A DNA stretch of 64,000 nucleotides from Kaistella sp. (lineage in GTDB: Bacteria > Bacteroidota > Bacteroidia > Flavobacteriales > Weeksellaceae): positions 124,001 through 188,000 of the forward strand of contig JAIBEW010000003.1 in NCBI GenBank assembly GCA_019459085.1, in the 5' to 3' direction. Every line of letters starts with the position of its first letter. Position 1 is the first letter of the stretch. This document shows positions 30,727-39,473 of the stretch, in pieces. Under the pieces are notes generated by a model. The model had not been told where the DNA came from, did not search any database, and was given only the letters and a program-made list of their open reading frames with translations. The translations under genes were made by a program, and so were the position numbers.

Positions 30727-32181
30727 TCACTGATATCGCTGATGCTCTTTCTTTTTCGAAAACTGATTGATGATGGGTTTAAAAAACGTCCTGTATTTTT
30801 CGATATCAAACAGTTGCGAATCGGTGAGCGCTTTATACGTCATCCAGACCCCGAAAGGAAGAAGAATAATATTCGGCAGCCAGGCCGCAAGTTTAGGATT
30901 GAGTGTCCCGCTCCAGGCTAAGTTTTCTATCGAAAGGTTCATGACATAGAAAATGATGAAAATTACGATGGCGATGACCACCGGAAGCCCCATTCCTCCT
31001 TTTCTGATAATGGAACCCAAACTGGCACCGATCATGAAAAAGATCATGCAGGTGAACGAATACGAAAGGATTCTCTGCTGATATATGACAATTTTACTGT
31101 AATTTTTGATGACCGGTTTTAGTTCCGTTTCCTTATTTTCAACGGCCTTTTTCTGGGTATCAAGTGTATTGTACGCCGAAAAAAGGATTTCCATTTTCTT
31201 GTCTTTCTTCAGCGTATCCAGTTTAAACTGTTCTTTTGGAACGCCGATAAATTTTGCTTTGTCAATATATCCGATGTAATTGTTGGCCTGCATCAGTATC
31301 TCATCATTGATGTTGCTGAATGTTTGGGTATTTTCTTTTTTAGTTTTTACGATGGTTTTATTGAGCTGATTAAAGGTCTGAAAACGGTAATCATCGGTGA
31401 TCTGTTCCTTTTCAATCGCTTTATTGATGACTTCGCTGATGTCGAAATGCGAGGTAAGCGTATCGAATTTTATGGCCTGATCGGGTTGTTTCAGCCGGGC
31501 GTTGTAATCCATGTTGGCAACGTTTTCATCAAAAATATAACCGTTATACAGAACCAGTTTCAGGTAATTTTTATTTTCTGCCTGCACAAATTTCCCTTTT
31601 TGCGCCACAATCGACTGCTGGTTTTCGAAAGCACTTGCCTTTTTGTGAACGAAAACACCTTCTATATTTTCGCCGTTTTCCCCATAAATTTTATCAAACT
31701 TTACAAGGTAATTCGGGATTTGATCAATAAACTGTCCAGGTGTGAAATTCAGAGCAGGTTTCGTGGCCGCAATATTATACAGCATATTTTTCGCTTTTTT
31801 CTGAAAATCGGGAATAATATTGTTGGAAAAGAAAAACAGCATCGTTGAAAGAATCGCCACCACAACAAAAAGCGGCATCATAACGCGTGTAAGTGATATT
31901 CCAGCTGCTTTCATAGCCGCCAGTTCATACCTTTCGCCAAATTCGCCGAAGGTCATGATCGAAGACAGCAGAATCGTAAGCGGAAGCACCATACTCACAA
32001 CGCTGACCCCGAGGTAAAAGAGAAGTTTAAGGATTTCCCAGTAACTCAAACCCTTTCCCATGAATTGCCCAAGCTGAATCCAGATGATGTTGACAATAAA
32101 AATAAAAAACAGCACACTGAATATGAAGAAAAAAGGACCGAAAAAAGTTTTAATAATATACTGGTCGAGTTTTTTTAACAT
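30727..32181 (-). CDS. LptF/LptG family LPS export permease
   Basis: 484 residues with membrane helices at both ends (IIKTFFGPFFFIFSVLFFIF; MVLPLTILLSSIMTFG; and three segments near ~390-460) and a large periplasmic beta-jellyroll-like middle, the YjgP/YjgQ architecture. It forms the transmembrane part of the ABC transporter that extracts lipopolysaccharide for LptC/A/D. F and G are not distinguished here. Third in a minus-strand series ftsK-lolA-lptFG, with a terminator hairpin between lolA and this gene. Confidence 0.88.
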   Translation of the reverse strand: MLKKLDQYIIKTFFGPFFFIFSVLFFIFIVNIIWIQLGQFMGKGLSYWEILKLLFYLGVSVVSMVLPLTILLSSIMTFGEFGERYELAAMKAAGISLTRVMMPLFVVVAILSTMLFFFSNNIIPDFQKKAKNMLYNIAATKPALNFTPGQFIDQIPNYLVKFDKIYGENGENIEGVFVHKKASAFENQQSIVAQKGKFVQAENKNYLKLVLYNGYIFDENVANMDYNARLKQPDQAIKFDTLTSHFDISEVINKAIEKEQITDDYRFQTFNQLNKTIVKTKKENTQTFSNINDEILMQANNYIGYIDKAKFIGVPKEQFKLDTLKKDKKMEILFSAYNTLDTQKKAVENKETELKPVIKNYSKIVIYQQRILSYSFTCMIFFMIGASLGSIIRKGGMGLPVVIAIVIFIIFYVMNLSIENLAWSGTLNPKLAAWLPNIILLPFGVWMTYKALTDSQLFDIEKYRTFFKPIINQFSKKKEHQRYQ

Positions 32182-32198
32182 TTGCCAAAATTAATGAA

Positions 32199-32227
32199 AA
32201 AGCCACAAAGTTGTGCTTTGTGGCTTT
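32199..32227 (-). terminator. Hairpin terminator after lolA
   Basis: A perfect 12-bp stem (AAAGCCACAAAG and its complement) with a 5-nt loop and a modest T tract. It may only partly uncouple lptFG from lolA. Confidence 0.75.
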
Positions 32228-32245
32228 AATTTAAATTATTCTTGA

Positions 32246-32905
32246 TTAAAGTTCGGTAACGATAAAGTTTTTGTATTTGCTTTTATCAAAAACGAACATA
32301 TCTGAACCTAAAGGTTGGTTTTCCTTGTATTCTTTGATCGCAATTACCGACACATCTTTATTGCTGCCATGCTGCTCCAGTTTTACCATCTGTTTTTTTG
32401 CAGAATCCACGAACAGATATACATATTTCAGTCCGTTGGATTTTACCGGTGTCAGTTTGATAAAATCTGTCTGAACGCCGTTCACCGTTTTTTTACCGGA
32501 GTAAGTTACGTTATAATCTTTTCTGTAGGTGGTCAGATAGTTGATCGGCGAGAACATCACATCAGTTCCGTTTGGTTTTGCAACTGTTACTTCCTGATCT
32601 TCAACATTGATGTTATAGATTTTATTTCCGTCGAAGATCTGTTCAGTTTCCATGATCTTCAGTTTATATTTCGGCCCGGCTGCATAAAAAATTCCGGTTT
32701 CGGTTTTGCTGACCTGTCCGTTCGTTCCCGAACCGAATGTAAACTTGAAATAAGTATTGTTTTTGGAATTGTAATTGGTTGTCACTGCATCAAGAATGGT
32801 TTTCGATTTCGCATCAATTTTCTGAGCCGATGCAAATCCGACGGTTCCCGTAATTAAACTTCCCAATATAATTTTTGATAAAAATTTCTTGCTAATTAAT
32901 TTCAT
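32246..32905 (-). CDS. lolA: Outer-membrane lipoprotein carrier LolA
   Basis: 219 residues with a signal peptide (IILGSLITGTVGFASAQ). The family's antiparallel beta-sheet core shows as alternating strands (FYAAGPKYKLKIMETEQIFD, KIYNINVEDQEVTVAK), with FIKLTPVKSNGLKYVYLFVD as the typical C-terminal strand pair. It shuttles lipoproteins across the periplasm to the outer membrane, relevant given the many lipoproteins in this window. Placed between ftsK and lptFG. Confidence 0.88.
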   Translation of the reverse strand: MKLISKKFLSKIILGSLITGTVGFASAQKIDAKSKTILDAVTTNYNSKNNTYFKFTFGSGTNGQVSKTETGIFYAAGPKYKLKIMETEQIFDGNKIYNINVEDQEVTVAKPNGTDVMFSPINYLTTYRKDYNVTYSGKKTVNGVQTDFIKLTPVKSNGLKYVYLFVDSAKKQMVKLEQHGSNKDVSVIAIKEYKENQPLGSDMFVFDKSKYKNFIVTEL

Positions 32906-33030
32906 TTTCTTTTGTTTTTAGATTCGATTAACAGTTAAAGTTAAACTTCTGTTTAAAATTTAATGTTTTCGGAAGCAATAATTTCAAAAAGCGTTCCAAG
33001 AAAAGATAAAGGATGTTAAAATGTCTTATT

Positions 33031-35496
33031 CTAAAGCTTTTTCAGATCATTCAGGAAGTTTTCCAGCGAATTTAAATCACTGATCATGACTTCTCTTGCT
33101 TTGGCACCGTTGAATCCACCCACGATTCCGCTCGCTTCCAGCTGGTCCATAATCCTTCCGGCACGGTTGTAACCGAGTTTCAGTTGGCGCTGAAGCATGG
33201 ATGTGGAACCTTGCTGCGTGGAAACAATGATTCTCGCCGCATCCTCAAAAAGCTGGTCTTTTTCATTCGGGTCAAAGGCACCGACCGTGGAAGTAGTTTC
33301 TTCGCTGGAATATTCCGGAAGCATGAATGCGGTGGCGTAACCTTTCTGTTCGCCGATGAATTCAGCAATTTTTTCAACTTCCGGGGTATCGACAAAAGCA
33401 CACTGCAAACGCATGATTTCATTTCCGTTGAAATAAAGCATATCTCCTTTTCCGATCAGCTGATCGGCTCCCGGAGAATCCAGAATCGTTCTGGAATCGA
33501 CACTCGAAATTACCCGGAAAGCAGCTCTTGCCGGGAAATTCGCCTTAATCATCCCTGTAATAACGTTTACTGAAGGTCTTTGCGTCGCAACGATTAAATG
33601 GATTCCCACCGCTCTTGCTAATTGCGCCAGTCGGGCGATCGGGAGTTCTACTTCTTTTCCTGCAGTCATAATAAGGTCTGCAAATTCATCCACCACCAAT
33701 ACGATATAAGGCAAATAACGGTGACCGTTATCAGGATTCAGCTTTCTTTCCGTAAACTTCTTGTTGTATTCTTTAATGTTTTTACAAAAAGCGTTTTTCA
33801 GCAAATCATAACGGTTATCCATCTCAATACAGAGGGAATTCAGCGTGTTGATCACTTTGTGCGTATCGGTAATAATCGCGTCTTCACCATCCGGAAGTTT
33901 TGCGAGATAATGTCTTTCAATTTTTGAATAAAGAGAAAGTTCCACTTTTTTAGGATCCACCATCACGAATTTCAGTTCGCTCGGATGTTTTTTATAGAGT
34001 AGGGAAGTCAGAATAGCGTTAATCCCGACGGATTTTCCCTGTCCGGTTGCTCCAGCCATCAAAAGGTGTGGCATTTTCGCCAGATCGGCCATGAAGATTT
34101 CATTCGAAATGGTTTTCCCGAAAACCACGGGCAGATCCATATCGGTATTCTGAAATTTATGTGAAGCAATCACACTCCGCATCGAAACCATGGAAGGATT
34201 TTTGCGCGGAACTTCAATCCCGATCGTTCCTTTTCCGGGCATTGGTGCGATAATCCGGATTCCCAAAGCGGAAAGATTCAGGGCAATATCATCCTGAAGT
34301 TTTTTAATCGAAGCTACACGGATTCCGGCTTCGGGCACGATTTCATATAAAGTTACGGTGGGCCCGATCGTTGCTTTAATTTCTGCAATGCCAACATTGA
34401 AATTCTTGAGCAGACCGACAATTTTATTTTTATTTTCTTCGAGTTCTTCTTTGTTGATGGAGATTTCTTCGTTGCCGTAATCCCGTAGAAGATCAATCGT
34501 AGGCATCTGGAATTTTGCAAGGTCCAGCTTATGGTCATAAAGCCCGTGTTTTTCAACCAGTTCCAGAGATTTCTGATCCGAGGCATCCAAAACATCCACC
34601 GTTTTTGCCACTTCCACTTTAAAATCGATGTGATCGGTAACTGTCACGTTCGGGGAAGCTGAAACGGGATTTAATGTGACTGAATTTGCTGCTTCAGCGT
34701 CGTCAAAAGAGGTTTTATTGGGAGTGGAAATCGTTTCAAAATCATTGGAAATTTCAACTTCAGGAAAGCCTTTAACCGGAATTTCGACAGGAAGCGCGGC
34801 AGTTTGCTGAATGGTAGAAGCTTCTGTTCCGGAAGCTTCATTTGCCATTTCCTCGAGTTCTTCATCTGCTTCAAAATTCTCAGAACTCGGCATCATGGCC
34901 TTCACTCTTCCCAAAGTATTGTCGTTCAAATCATTCAGTTTCGATTTTACATTATTGGGATTCAGATTAAATTCCAGGACGAAGTAAAGCGCGATACTCA
35001 CGAAAAGCACCAGCCAAAGGCCCACTGTTCCGATCACCGCATTCAAAAAATCTGAAATCTGAAAACCGTAAACACCGCTCAGAACTCCTTCGCCATCCGT
35101 CACCGCGCCCATAAAAATAGGAAGCCAGCAAATAAAGAACAGGGAGTGACCAACTGTTTTCCAGGTTTTAAAATAGTTTTTCTTCAGAATCAGCATTCCT
35201 AATACAAAAAAAAGAAATGCCACTACAAAAGCCGCAATCCCAATACTTTCAAAAATAAAGATATTCCCGAGCCAGTCTCCGATTTTCCCGAAAAAATTGG
35301 AAGATTTTACGGTTTTGTCGAGCATGGTTCCGGCCTGGCTCTGGTCGCCTTTCCAGTTCATGAGATACGAAATGAAGGAGAAGGTGAGGACCACGGAAGT
35401 CAGTACGAATAAAACGCCGAAAAAAATGCGTGGTTTCGAAAGGGTTTTCCCGTTTTCGGGTTGTTGGGTCTTTGGTTTTTTGGTGTTCTTTTCCAT
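33031..35496 (-). CDS. ftsK: DNA translocase FtsK/SpoIIIE
   Basis: 821 residues from the ATG at 35496 (MEKNTKKPKTQQP). The frame extends to 35565, but those residues are atypical and the -7 element lies there. N-terminal membrane helices are followed by an acidic linker, then the RecA-like motor with Walker A AGATGQGKSVG (~480-490) and Walker B VLVVDEFADL. A C-terminal winged-helix gamma domain follows (SMLQRQLKLGYNRAGRIMDQ), which reads KOPS-like DNA polarity signs. It clears chromosome DNA from the division septum. Confidence 0.95.
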   Translation of the reverse strand: MEKNTKKPKTQQPENGKTLSKPRIFFGVLFVLTSVVLTFSFISYLMNWKGDQSQAGTMLDKTVKSSNFFGKIGDWLGNIFIFESIGIAAFVVAFLFFVLGMLILKKNYFKTWKTVGHSLFFICWLPIFMGAVTDGEGVLSGVYGFQISDFLNAVIGTVGLWLVLFVSIALYFVLEFNLNPNNVKSKLNDLNDNTLGRVKAMMPSSENFEADEELEEMANEASGTEASTIQQTAALPVEIPVKGFPEVEISNDFETISTPNKTSFDDAEAANSVTLNPVSASPNVTVTDHIDFKVEVAKTVDVLDASDQKSLELVEKHGLYDHKLDLAKFQMPTIDLLRDYGNEEISINKEELEENKNKIVGLLKNFNVGIAEIKATIGPTVTLYEIVPEAGIRVASIKKLQDDIALNLSALGIRIIAPMPGKGTIGIEVPRKNPSMVSMRSVIASHKFQNTDMDLPVVFGKTISNEIFMADLAKMPHLLMAGATGQGKSVGINAILTSLLYKKHPSELKFVMVDPKKVELSLYSKIERHYLAKLPDGEDAIITDTHKVINTLNSLCIEMDNRYDLLKNAFCKNIKEYNKKFTERKLNPDNGHRYLPYIVLVVDEFADLIMTAGKEVELPIARLAQLARAVGIHLIVATQRPSVNVITGMIKANFPARAAFRVISSVDSRTILDSPGADQLIGKGDMLYFNGNEIMRLQCAFVDTPEVEKIAEFIGEQKGYATAFMLPEYSSEETTSTVGAFDPNEKDQLFEDAARIIVSTQQGSTSMLQRQLKLGYNRAGRIMDQLEASGIVGGFNGAKAREVMISDLNSLENFLNDLKKL

Positions 35497-35510
35497 AATG
35501 TGAATGAGGG

Positions 35511-35518
35511 CAAATTTA
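35511..35518 (-). promoter_or_regulatory. -7 element of the ftsK promoter
   Basis: TAAATTTG on the minus strand, 15 nt upstream of the chosen ATG. It supports the shorter start. Confidence 0.5.
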
Positions 35519-35604
35519 ATATTTTTTATGTAAAATATCATGTTTAAAAATTCAAATAAAGGCAATAAAACGATTTTTAATTCGTCATTTAGAATTATAG
35601 GTTG

Positions 35605-35612
35605 TATTTTTG
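35605..35612 (+). promoter_or_regulatory. -7 element of the ccsBA promoter
   Basis: TATTTTTG on the plus strand, divergent from ftsK. A TTG at 35633 or the ATG at 35699 could be the start behind it. Confidence 0.5.
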
Positions 35613-35698
35613 CCCCACGCGATTTTTAAGCTTTGAAGGTCACCGGTAAGGTTATAAAAATTGAGGTTAACGTTCCAATCAATTCAAAAAAAATTTTG

Positions 35699-38600
35699 AT
35701 GAAAAAAATCCAGAGTATTTTTATTTCTACGCGAACAATGGCTGTTTTGCTGATTATTTTTGCATTTTCGATGGCCTACGCCACTTTTCTGGAAAATGAT
35801 TACGGAACACCCACGGCGAAAGCTTTGATTTACGAAGCAAAATGGTTTGAAGCGGTGATGTTGTTGCTGATTCTGAATTTCGTTGGAAATATTTCACGAT
35901 ACCGACTTTGGCGACGCGAAAAATGGCCGGTATTGGTATTTCACCTTTCTTTCATTTTGATTTTCCTTGGTGGCGCCATTACGCGTTACATCAGTTACGA
36001 AGGAATCATGCATATTCGTGAGGGAGAAACTTCAAACGAAGTCATTACGGATAAAAACTTTTTTAAGATTCAGATCGAAGAAAAGGGAGATATTCTCAAT
36101 TATCAGGATGTGCCGTACCTGATGTCTCCGCTTCACAAAGATTTTAAAGCAGGTTATGACTATCACGGCAAACAGATTTCTGTAAAAGCCATCGATTATA
36201 TTCAGCGAAAAAAAGACAGTCTGATCGCTGACCAATCAGGTGCCGAATTTCTTCACGTAGTTTCAGCAGGAGAATCAGGAAGAGAAAATATTTACATCAA
36301 AGCAGGCGAAGCCAAATCGGTCAACGGAACGCTGGTTTCCTTTAACCGCGCCATTGAAGGAGCGGTTGAATTTCGGAATGAAGGTGGAAAACTGATGATC
36401 AAAACACCGGTTGATGCCAATTTCATGACCATGGCGACTCAGGCTACCGGAACAACGAAAAAAGACGAAGTCCAACCTTTGGTGTTGAGAAGTTTATATA
36501 CGATCAATGATCTGAAACTGGTCGTTCCTGATGGTTTGAAAAAAGGAAAACTCATTGCATTTGAAGGGGACAAGAAAAAAGACAAAGATCTGCCGGATCA
36601 GCTGACGGTTGAAGTTCAGGGACCCAAAACCAAACAGCTTGTGGACCTTTCTGTAGAAAAAGGAAATCCGAATGCATACAAGCAGGTTGCTCTGGACGGA
36701 ATGAATTTAATGATTGGCTTCGGACCTAAAGTGTACACGACGCCTTTTGCACTAAAACTGGAAAAATTTGTAATGGAAACTTATCCCGGAAGTTCATCGC
36801 CAAGTGCTTATGAAAGTCATGTTCAGATTATAGATCAGGGAAAACAGATTCCTTATAAAATTTATATGAATCACGTGCTTAATCACGGCGGTTACCGCTT
36901 TTTCCAGGCAAGTTTCGATCCCGACAGAAAAGGGACGGTTCTCTCTGTAAACCACGATTTCTGGGGAACTTTGGTGACATATATTGGTTACATCTTTTTA
37001 TTTTTAGGAATGTTTGTGGCTTTCTTCTGGAAAGGCTCCCATTTCTGGAAACTGAACAAAAACTTAAAATCGGTGAACCAAAAAAGAGCGGCAATGGTGA
37101 TTTTGCTCCTGCTGAGTTTAAATTTCAACGCGCAGACCATCGATACGCATGGAACTGATAGTTCTCCACAACAAACGCATTCTGCAGACGATGGCCACAA
37201 CCACGGCAATGCAGATGCACTGCTGCAGGAGCCGGCTCCTAAAAAAACACAAAATTCTTTGGCTTTAAGGTCGCCTAAACCTATTACAGCCGACGAGATT
37301 ATCACCAGAAACAAAATCTCAGAAGAACACGCGGACAAATTTGGTTATCTGCTCGTTCAAAATAGGGAAGGTAGAATTGTTCCGATCAATACACAGGCTT
37401 TAGATGTTTTAAGAAAACTTTATAAGAGTGATCGTTTTAAAGGCACGGATGGAAAAAGTTTATCGGTAAACCAATGGTTCCTGTCGATTAACACCGATAC
37501 GGCAAGCTGGACGATGGTTCCAATGATTAAAATTAATAAAGGTGGAGAACAGTTACTGAAGAAAACCAAAGCCAATGCAGAAGGTTACACCTCTTTAATG
37601 AACATGTTTCCGGCAGATGAAACCGGCCAACTTCACTACGTTTTAGAAGAAGATTTTCAGGCAGCATTTGCTAAAAAACCTGCAGATCAAAGCAAATATG
37701 ATTTAGCAGTGATTGATCTAAACGACCGTGTTCAGGCCTTTAATGAATTTTTCAGCGGGCAGTTTATGAGGATTGTTCCCGTGCAAAACGATCCCAACAG
37801 CACTTGGCATTCCTGGCTTGACCAGAATTTTGAACCGGACATGGTTTCCCAGAAAGTGATGGGTCCTTATTTCTCGAGCGTTCTGGAAGCGCAGCAGACC
37901 GGTAACTGGAGCAAAGCAGATGCAGAACTCAAAAAACTTTCAGATTATCAGCAAACCTGGGGTAAAAATGTAGTTCCGTCTAAATCAAAAGTGGATTTAG
38001 AGGTATTTATGAACAATCTGAATTTGAATTTCAAACTGCTTATTTTCTACACATTAATTGGAGGTTTGCTTTTAATTTTGGGATTTGTAGAACTTTTCCG
38101 CCCAAGCAAAATTTTAAATAAAATAATCAAAGGCATAATTTTATTAGGAGTTGTAGGGTACTTTGCACATTTTTTAGGATTAGTTGCAAGATGGTATATG
38201 TCGGGTCATGCTCCTTGGAGCAATGGTTATGAAGCCATTATTTTTATTTCGTGGATAGGGATTTCTGCTGGTTTATTTTTATACCGTAATTCCAACGCTT
38301 TAATTCCTGCAGCAGGATTTATGGTGGCGGTAATTATGATGGGATTTGCGCACGGAGGCTCGGCACTGGATCCTCAGATTACGCCGCTCGTTCCGGTTCT
38401 GAAATCGTACTGGCTCATCATTCACGTGGCAATTATTACATCCAGTTACGGCTTTTTTGCCCTCTCTATGATTATTGCAGTCATTACTCTGGTGTTCTAC
38501 ATCATCTCAGGAAAAAAATTATATAAAATCCATCACGATACGACCATTAAAGAATTGACGATTGTATCAGAAATGTCTTTGACGATTGGGCTTTTCACTT

Positions 38601-38971
38601 TAACCGTAGGGAACTTTCTGGGCGGAATCTGGGCCAACGAATCCTGGGGAAGATACTGGAGCTGGGATCCGAAAGAAACATGGGCATTCATTTCGATCAT
38701 GGTATATGCATTTGTTCTGCACATGCGTCTTGTTCCCGGTTTGCGCAGCAGATGGTCCTTTCACGTGGCGGCAATGTTTGCATTCTGCTCGATGGTGATG
38801 ACGTATTTCGGGGTGAATTATTATCTGAGTGGACTTCATTCCTACGCAGCAGGTGATCCGGTTCCGGTTCCGGCGTGGGTGTACATCGGTTTGGCGGTGA
38901 TGTTTATTTTGGCTGCCGTCTCATTCTTCAAATTCAAGATTCTCAAAAAATCACTGGATAAGCCCTCATAG
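35699..38971 (+). CDS. ccsBA: Fused cytochrome c biogenesis protein CcsBA (ResB-CcsA)
   Basis: 1090 residues from the ATG at 35699; the frame is open to a TTG at 35633. The N-terminal ResB/CcsB-like part has membrane helices (AVLLIIFAFSMAYATFLEND; PVLVFHLSFILIFLGGAI) and a periplasmic domain. A His-rich linker (SADDGHNHGNAD) leads to the CcsA part with many helices and the haem-handling WWD motif WGRYWSWDPKETWAF (~983-997). The protein exports haem and attaches it to apocytochrome c (system II). The fused form is known in Bacteroidota and epsilonproteobacteria. An internal second signal-like helix (MVILLLLSLNFNAQ, ~465-480) precedes the linker. Confidence 0.92.
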   Translation: MKKIQSIFISTRTMAVLLIIFAFSMAYATFLENDYGTPTAKALIYEAKWFEAVMLLLILNFVGNISRYRLWRREKWPVLVFHLSFILIFLGGAITRYISYEGIMHIREGETSNEVITDKNFFKIQIEEKGDILNYQDVPYLMSPLHKDFKAGYDYHGKQISVKAIDYIQRKKDSLIADQSGAEFLHVVSAGESGRENIYIKAGEAKSVNGTLVSFNRAIEGAVEFRNEGGKLMIKTPVDANFMTMATQATGTTKKDEVQPLVLRSLYTINDLKLVVPDGLKKGKLIAFEGDKKKDKDLPDQLTVEVQGPKTKQLVDLSVEKGNPNAYKQVALDGMNLMIGFGPKVYTTPFALKLEKFVMETYPGSSSPSAYESHVQIIDQGKQIPYKIYMNHVLNHGGYRFFQASFDPDRKGTVLSVNHDFWGTLVTYIGYIFLFLGMFVAFFWKGSHFWKLNKNLKSVNQKRAAMVILLLLSLNFNAQTIDTHGTDSSPQQTHSADDGHNHGNADALLQEPAPKKTQNSLALRSPKPITADEIITRNKISEEHADKFGYLLVQNREGRIVPINTQALDVLRKLYKSDRFKGTDGKSLSVNQWFLSINTDTASWTMVPMIKINKGGEQLLKKTKANAEGYTSLMNMFPADETGQLHYVLEEDFQAAFAKKPADQSKYDLAVIDLNDRVQAFNEFFSGQFMRIVPVQNDPNSTWHSWLDQNFEPDMVSQKVMGPYFSSVLEAQQTGNWSKADAELKKLSDYQQTWGKNVVPSKSKVDLEVFMNNLNLNFKLLIFYTLIGGLLLILGFVELFRPSKILNKIIKGIILLGVVGYFAHFLGLVARWYMSGHAPWSNGYEAIIFISWIGISAGLFLYRNSNALIPAAGFMVAVIMMGFAHGGSALDPQITPLVPVLKSYWLIIHVAIITSSYGFFALSMIIAVITLVFYIISGKKLYKIHHDTTIKELTIVSEMSLTIGLFTLTVGNFLGGIWANESWGRYWSWDPKETWAFISIMVYAFVLHMRLVPGLRSRWSFHVAAMFAFCSMVMTYFGVNYYLSGLHSYAAGDPVPVPAWVYIGLAVMFILAAVSFFKFKILKKSLDKPS

Positions 38972-38990
38972 AATACTTTCAAAATAATAA

Positions 38991-39028
38991 AAAACACCCA
39001 AAAGTTATCTTTTGGGTGTTTTCTTTTT
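38991..39028. terminator. Bidirectional terminator after ccsBA
   Basis: A perfect 14-bp stem AAAACACCCAAAAG with its complement, loop TTAT, then TTTTC and five Ts. It also serves the convergent small membrane protein gene. Confidence 0.9.
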
Positions 39029-39094
39029 AGATAAAAACCTGCAGTGATAAGAAGGAAAGAACTGGAATCAGATAATAAAGCGTGTTGCTGTTTT

Positions 39095-39259
39095 CTATTT
39101 GTTTCCCGAACAGTCATTAAACATTTCTGCCCCGAAATAAAACACAAAAAGCCACGCAATCCCTTTCAGGGTGAAAAATATCAGACCGCCGATTCCTACA
39201 CGTTTAAACCACTTCTTGAATTTCGAATTTCTGTCGGTTTCGGGATGCTCTGGTGTCAT
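39095..39259 (-). CDS. Small membrane protein (54 residues)
   Basis: A short minus-strand frame with ATG at 39257-39259 and TAG at 39095-39097. The protein starts with a polar MTPEHPETDRNSKFKKWFKR, then one membrane helix (VGIGGLIFFTLKGIAWLFVF) and a short tail ending DCSGNK. The pattern (basic KKW-x-KR, Gly-rich helix with KGIAWL) resembles short one-helix proteins common in flavobacteria; function unknown. A TATATTTG -7 element lies 14 nt upstream and a terminator downstream, which support a real gene. Confidence 0.75.
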   Translation of the reverse strand: MTPEHPETDRNSKFKKWFKRVGIGGLIFFTLKGIAWLFVFYFGAEMFNDCSGNK

Positions 39260-39272
39260 TTTTAAACTTTTT

Positions 39273-39280
39273 CAAATATA
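39273..39280 (-). promoter_or_regulatory. -7 element of the small membrane protein gene
   Basis: TATATTTG on the minus strand, perfect match to TAnnTTTG, leaving a leader of roughly 8 nt. Confidence 0.5.
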
Positions 39281-39473
39281 AATATATATCCTGAGTCCGC
39301 AGAGTAATTCCCCGGATTAATAATTTTTATTATTTTGATCTGATCTTTTCTTGATTGCTGACTAATTCGCAACTGCGATAATAATAAAGTGTTAAATTTA
39401 TGGTAAAAATGATTCTGCATCCCTCAGATCTGTCCGAAATTCTTACCTTTAAGCACACTCAAATTTTAGATGT

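Noticed and set aside
38842-39159. 105-codon minus-strand frame overlapping the ccsBA end
   Set aside because: It crosses the ccsBA terminator and coding end; the 54-codon frame at 39095-39259 on the same strand has promoter and protein-like features instead.
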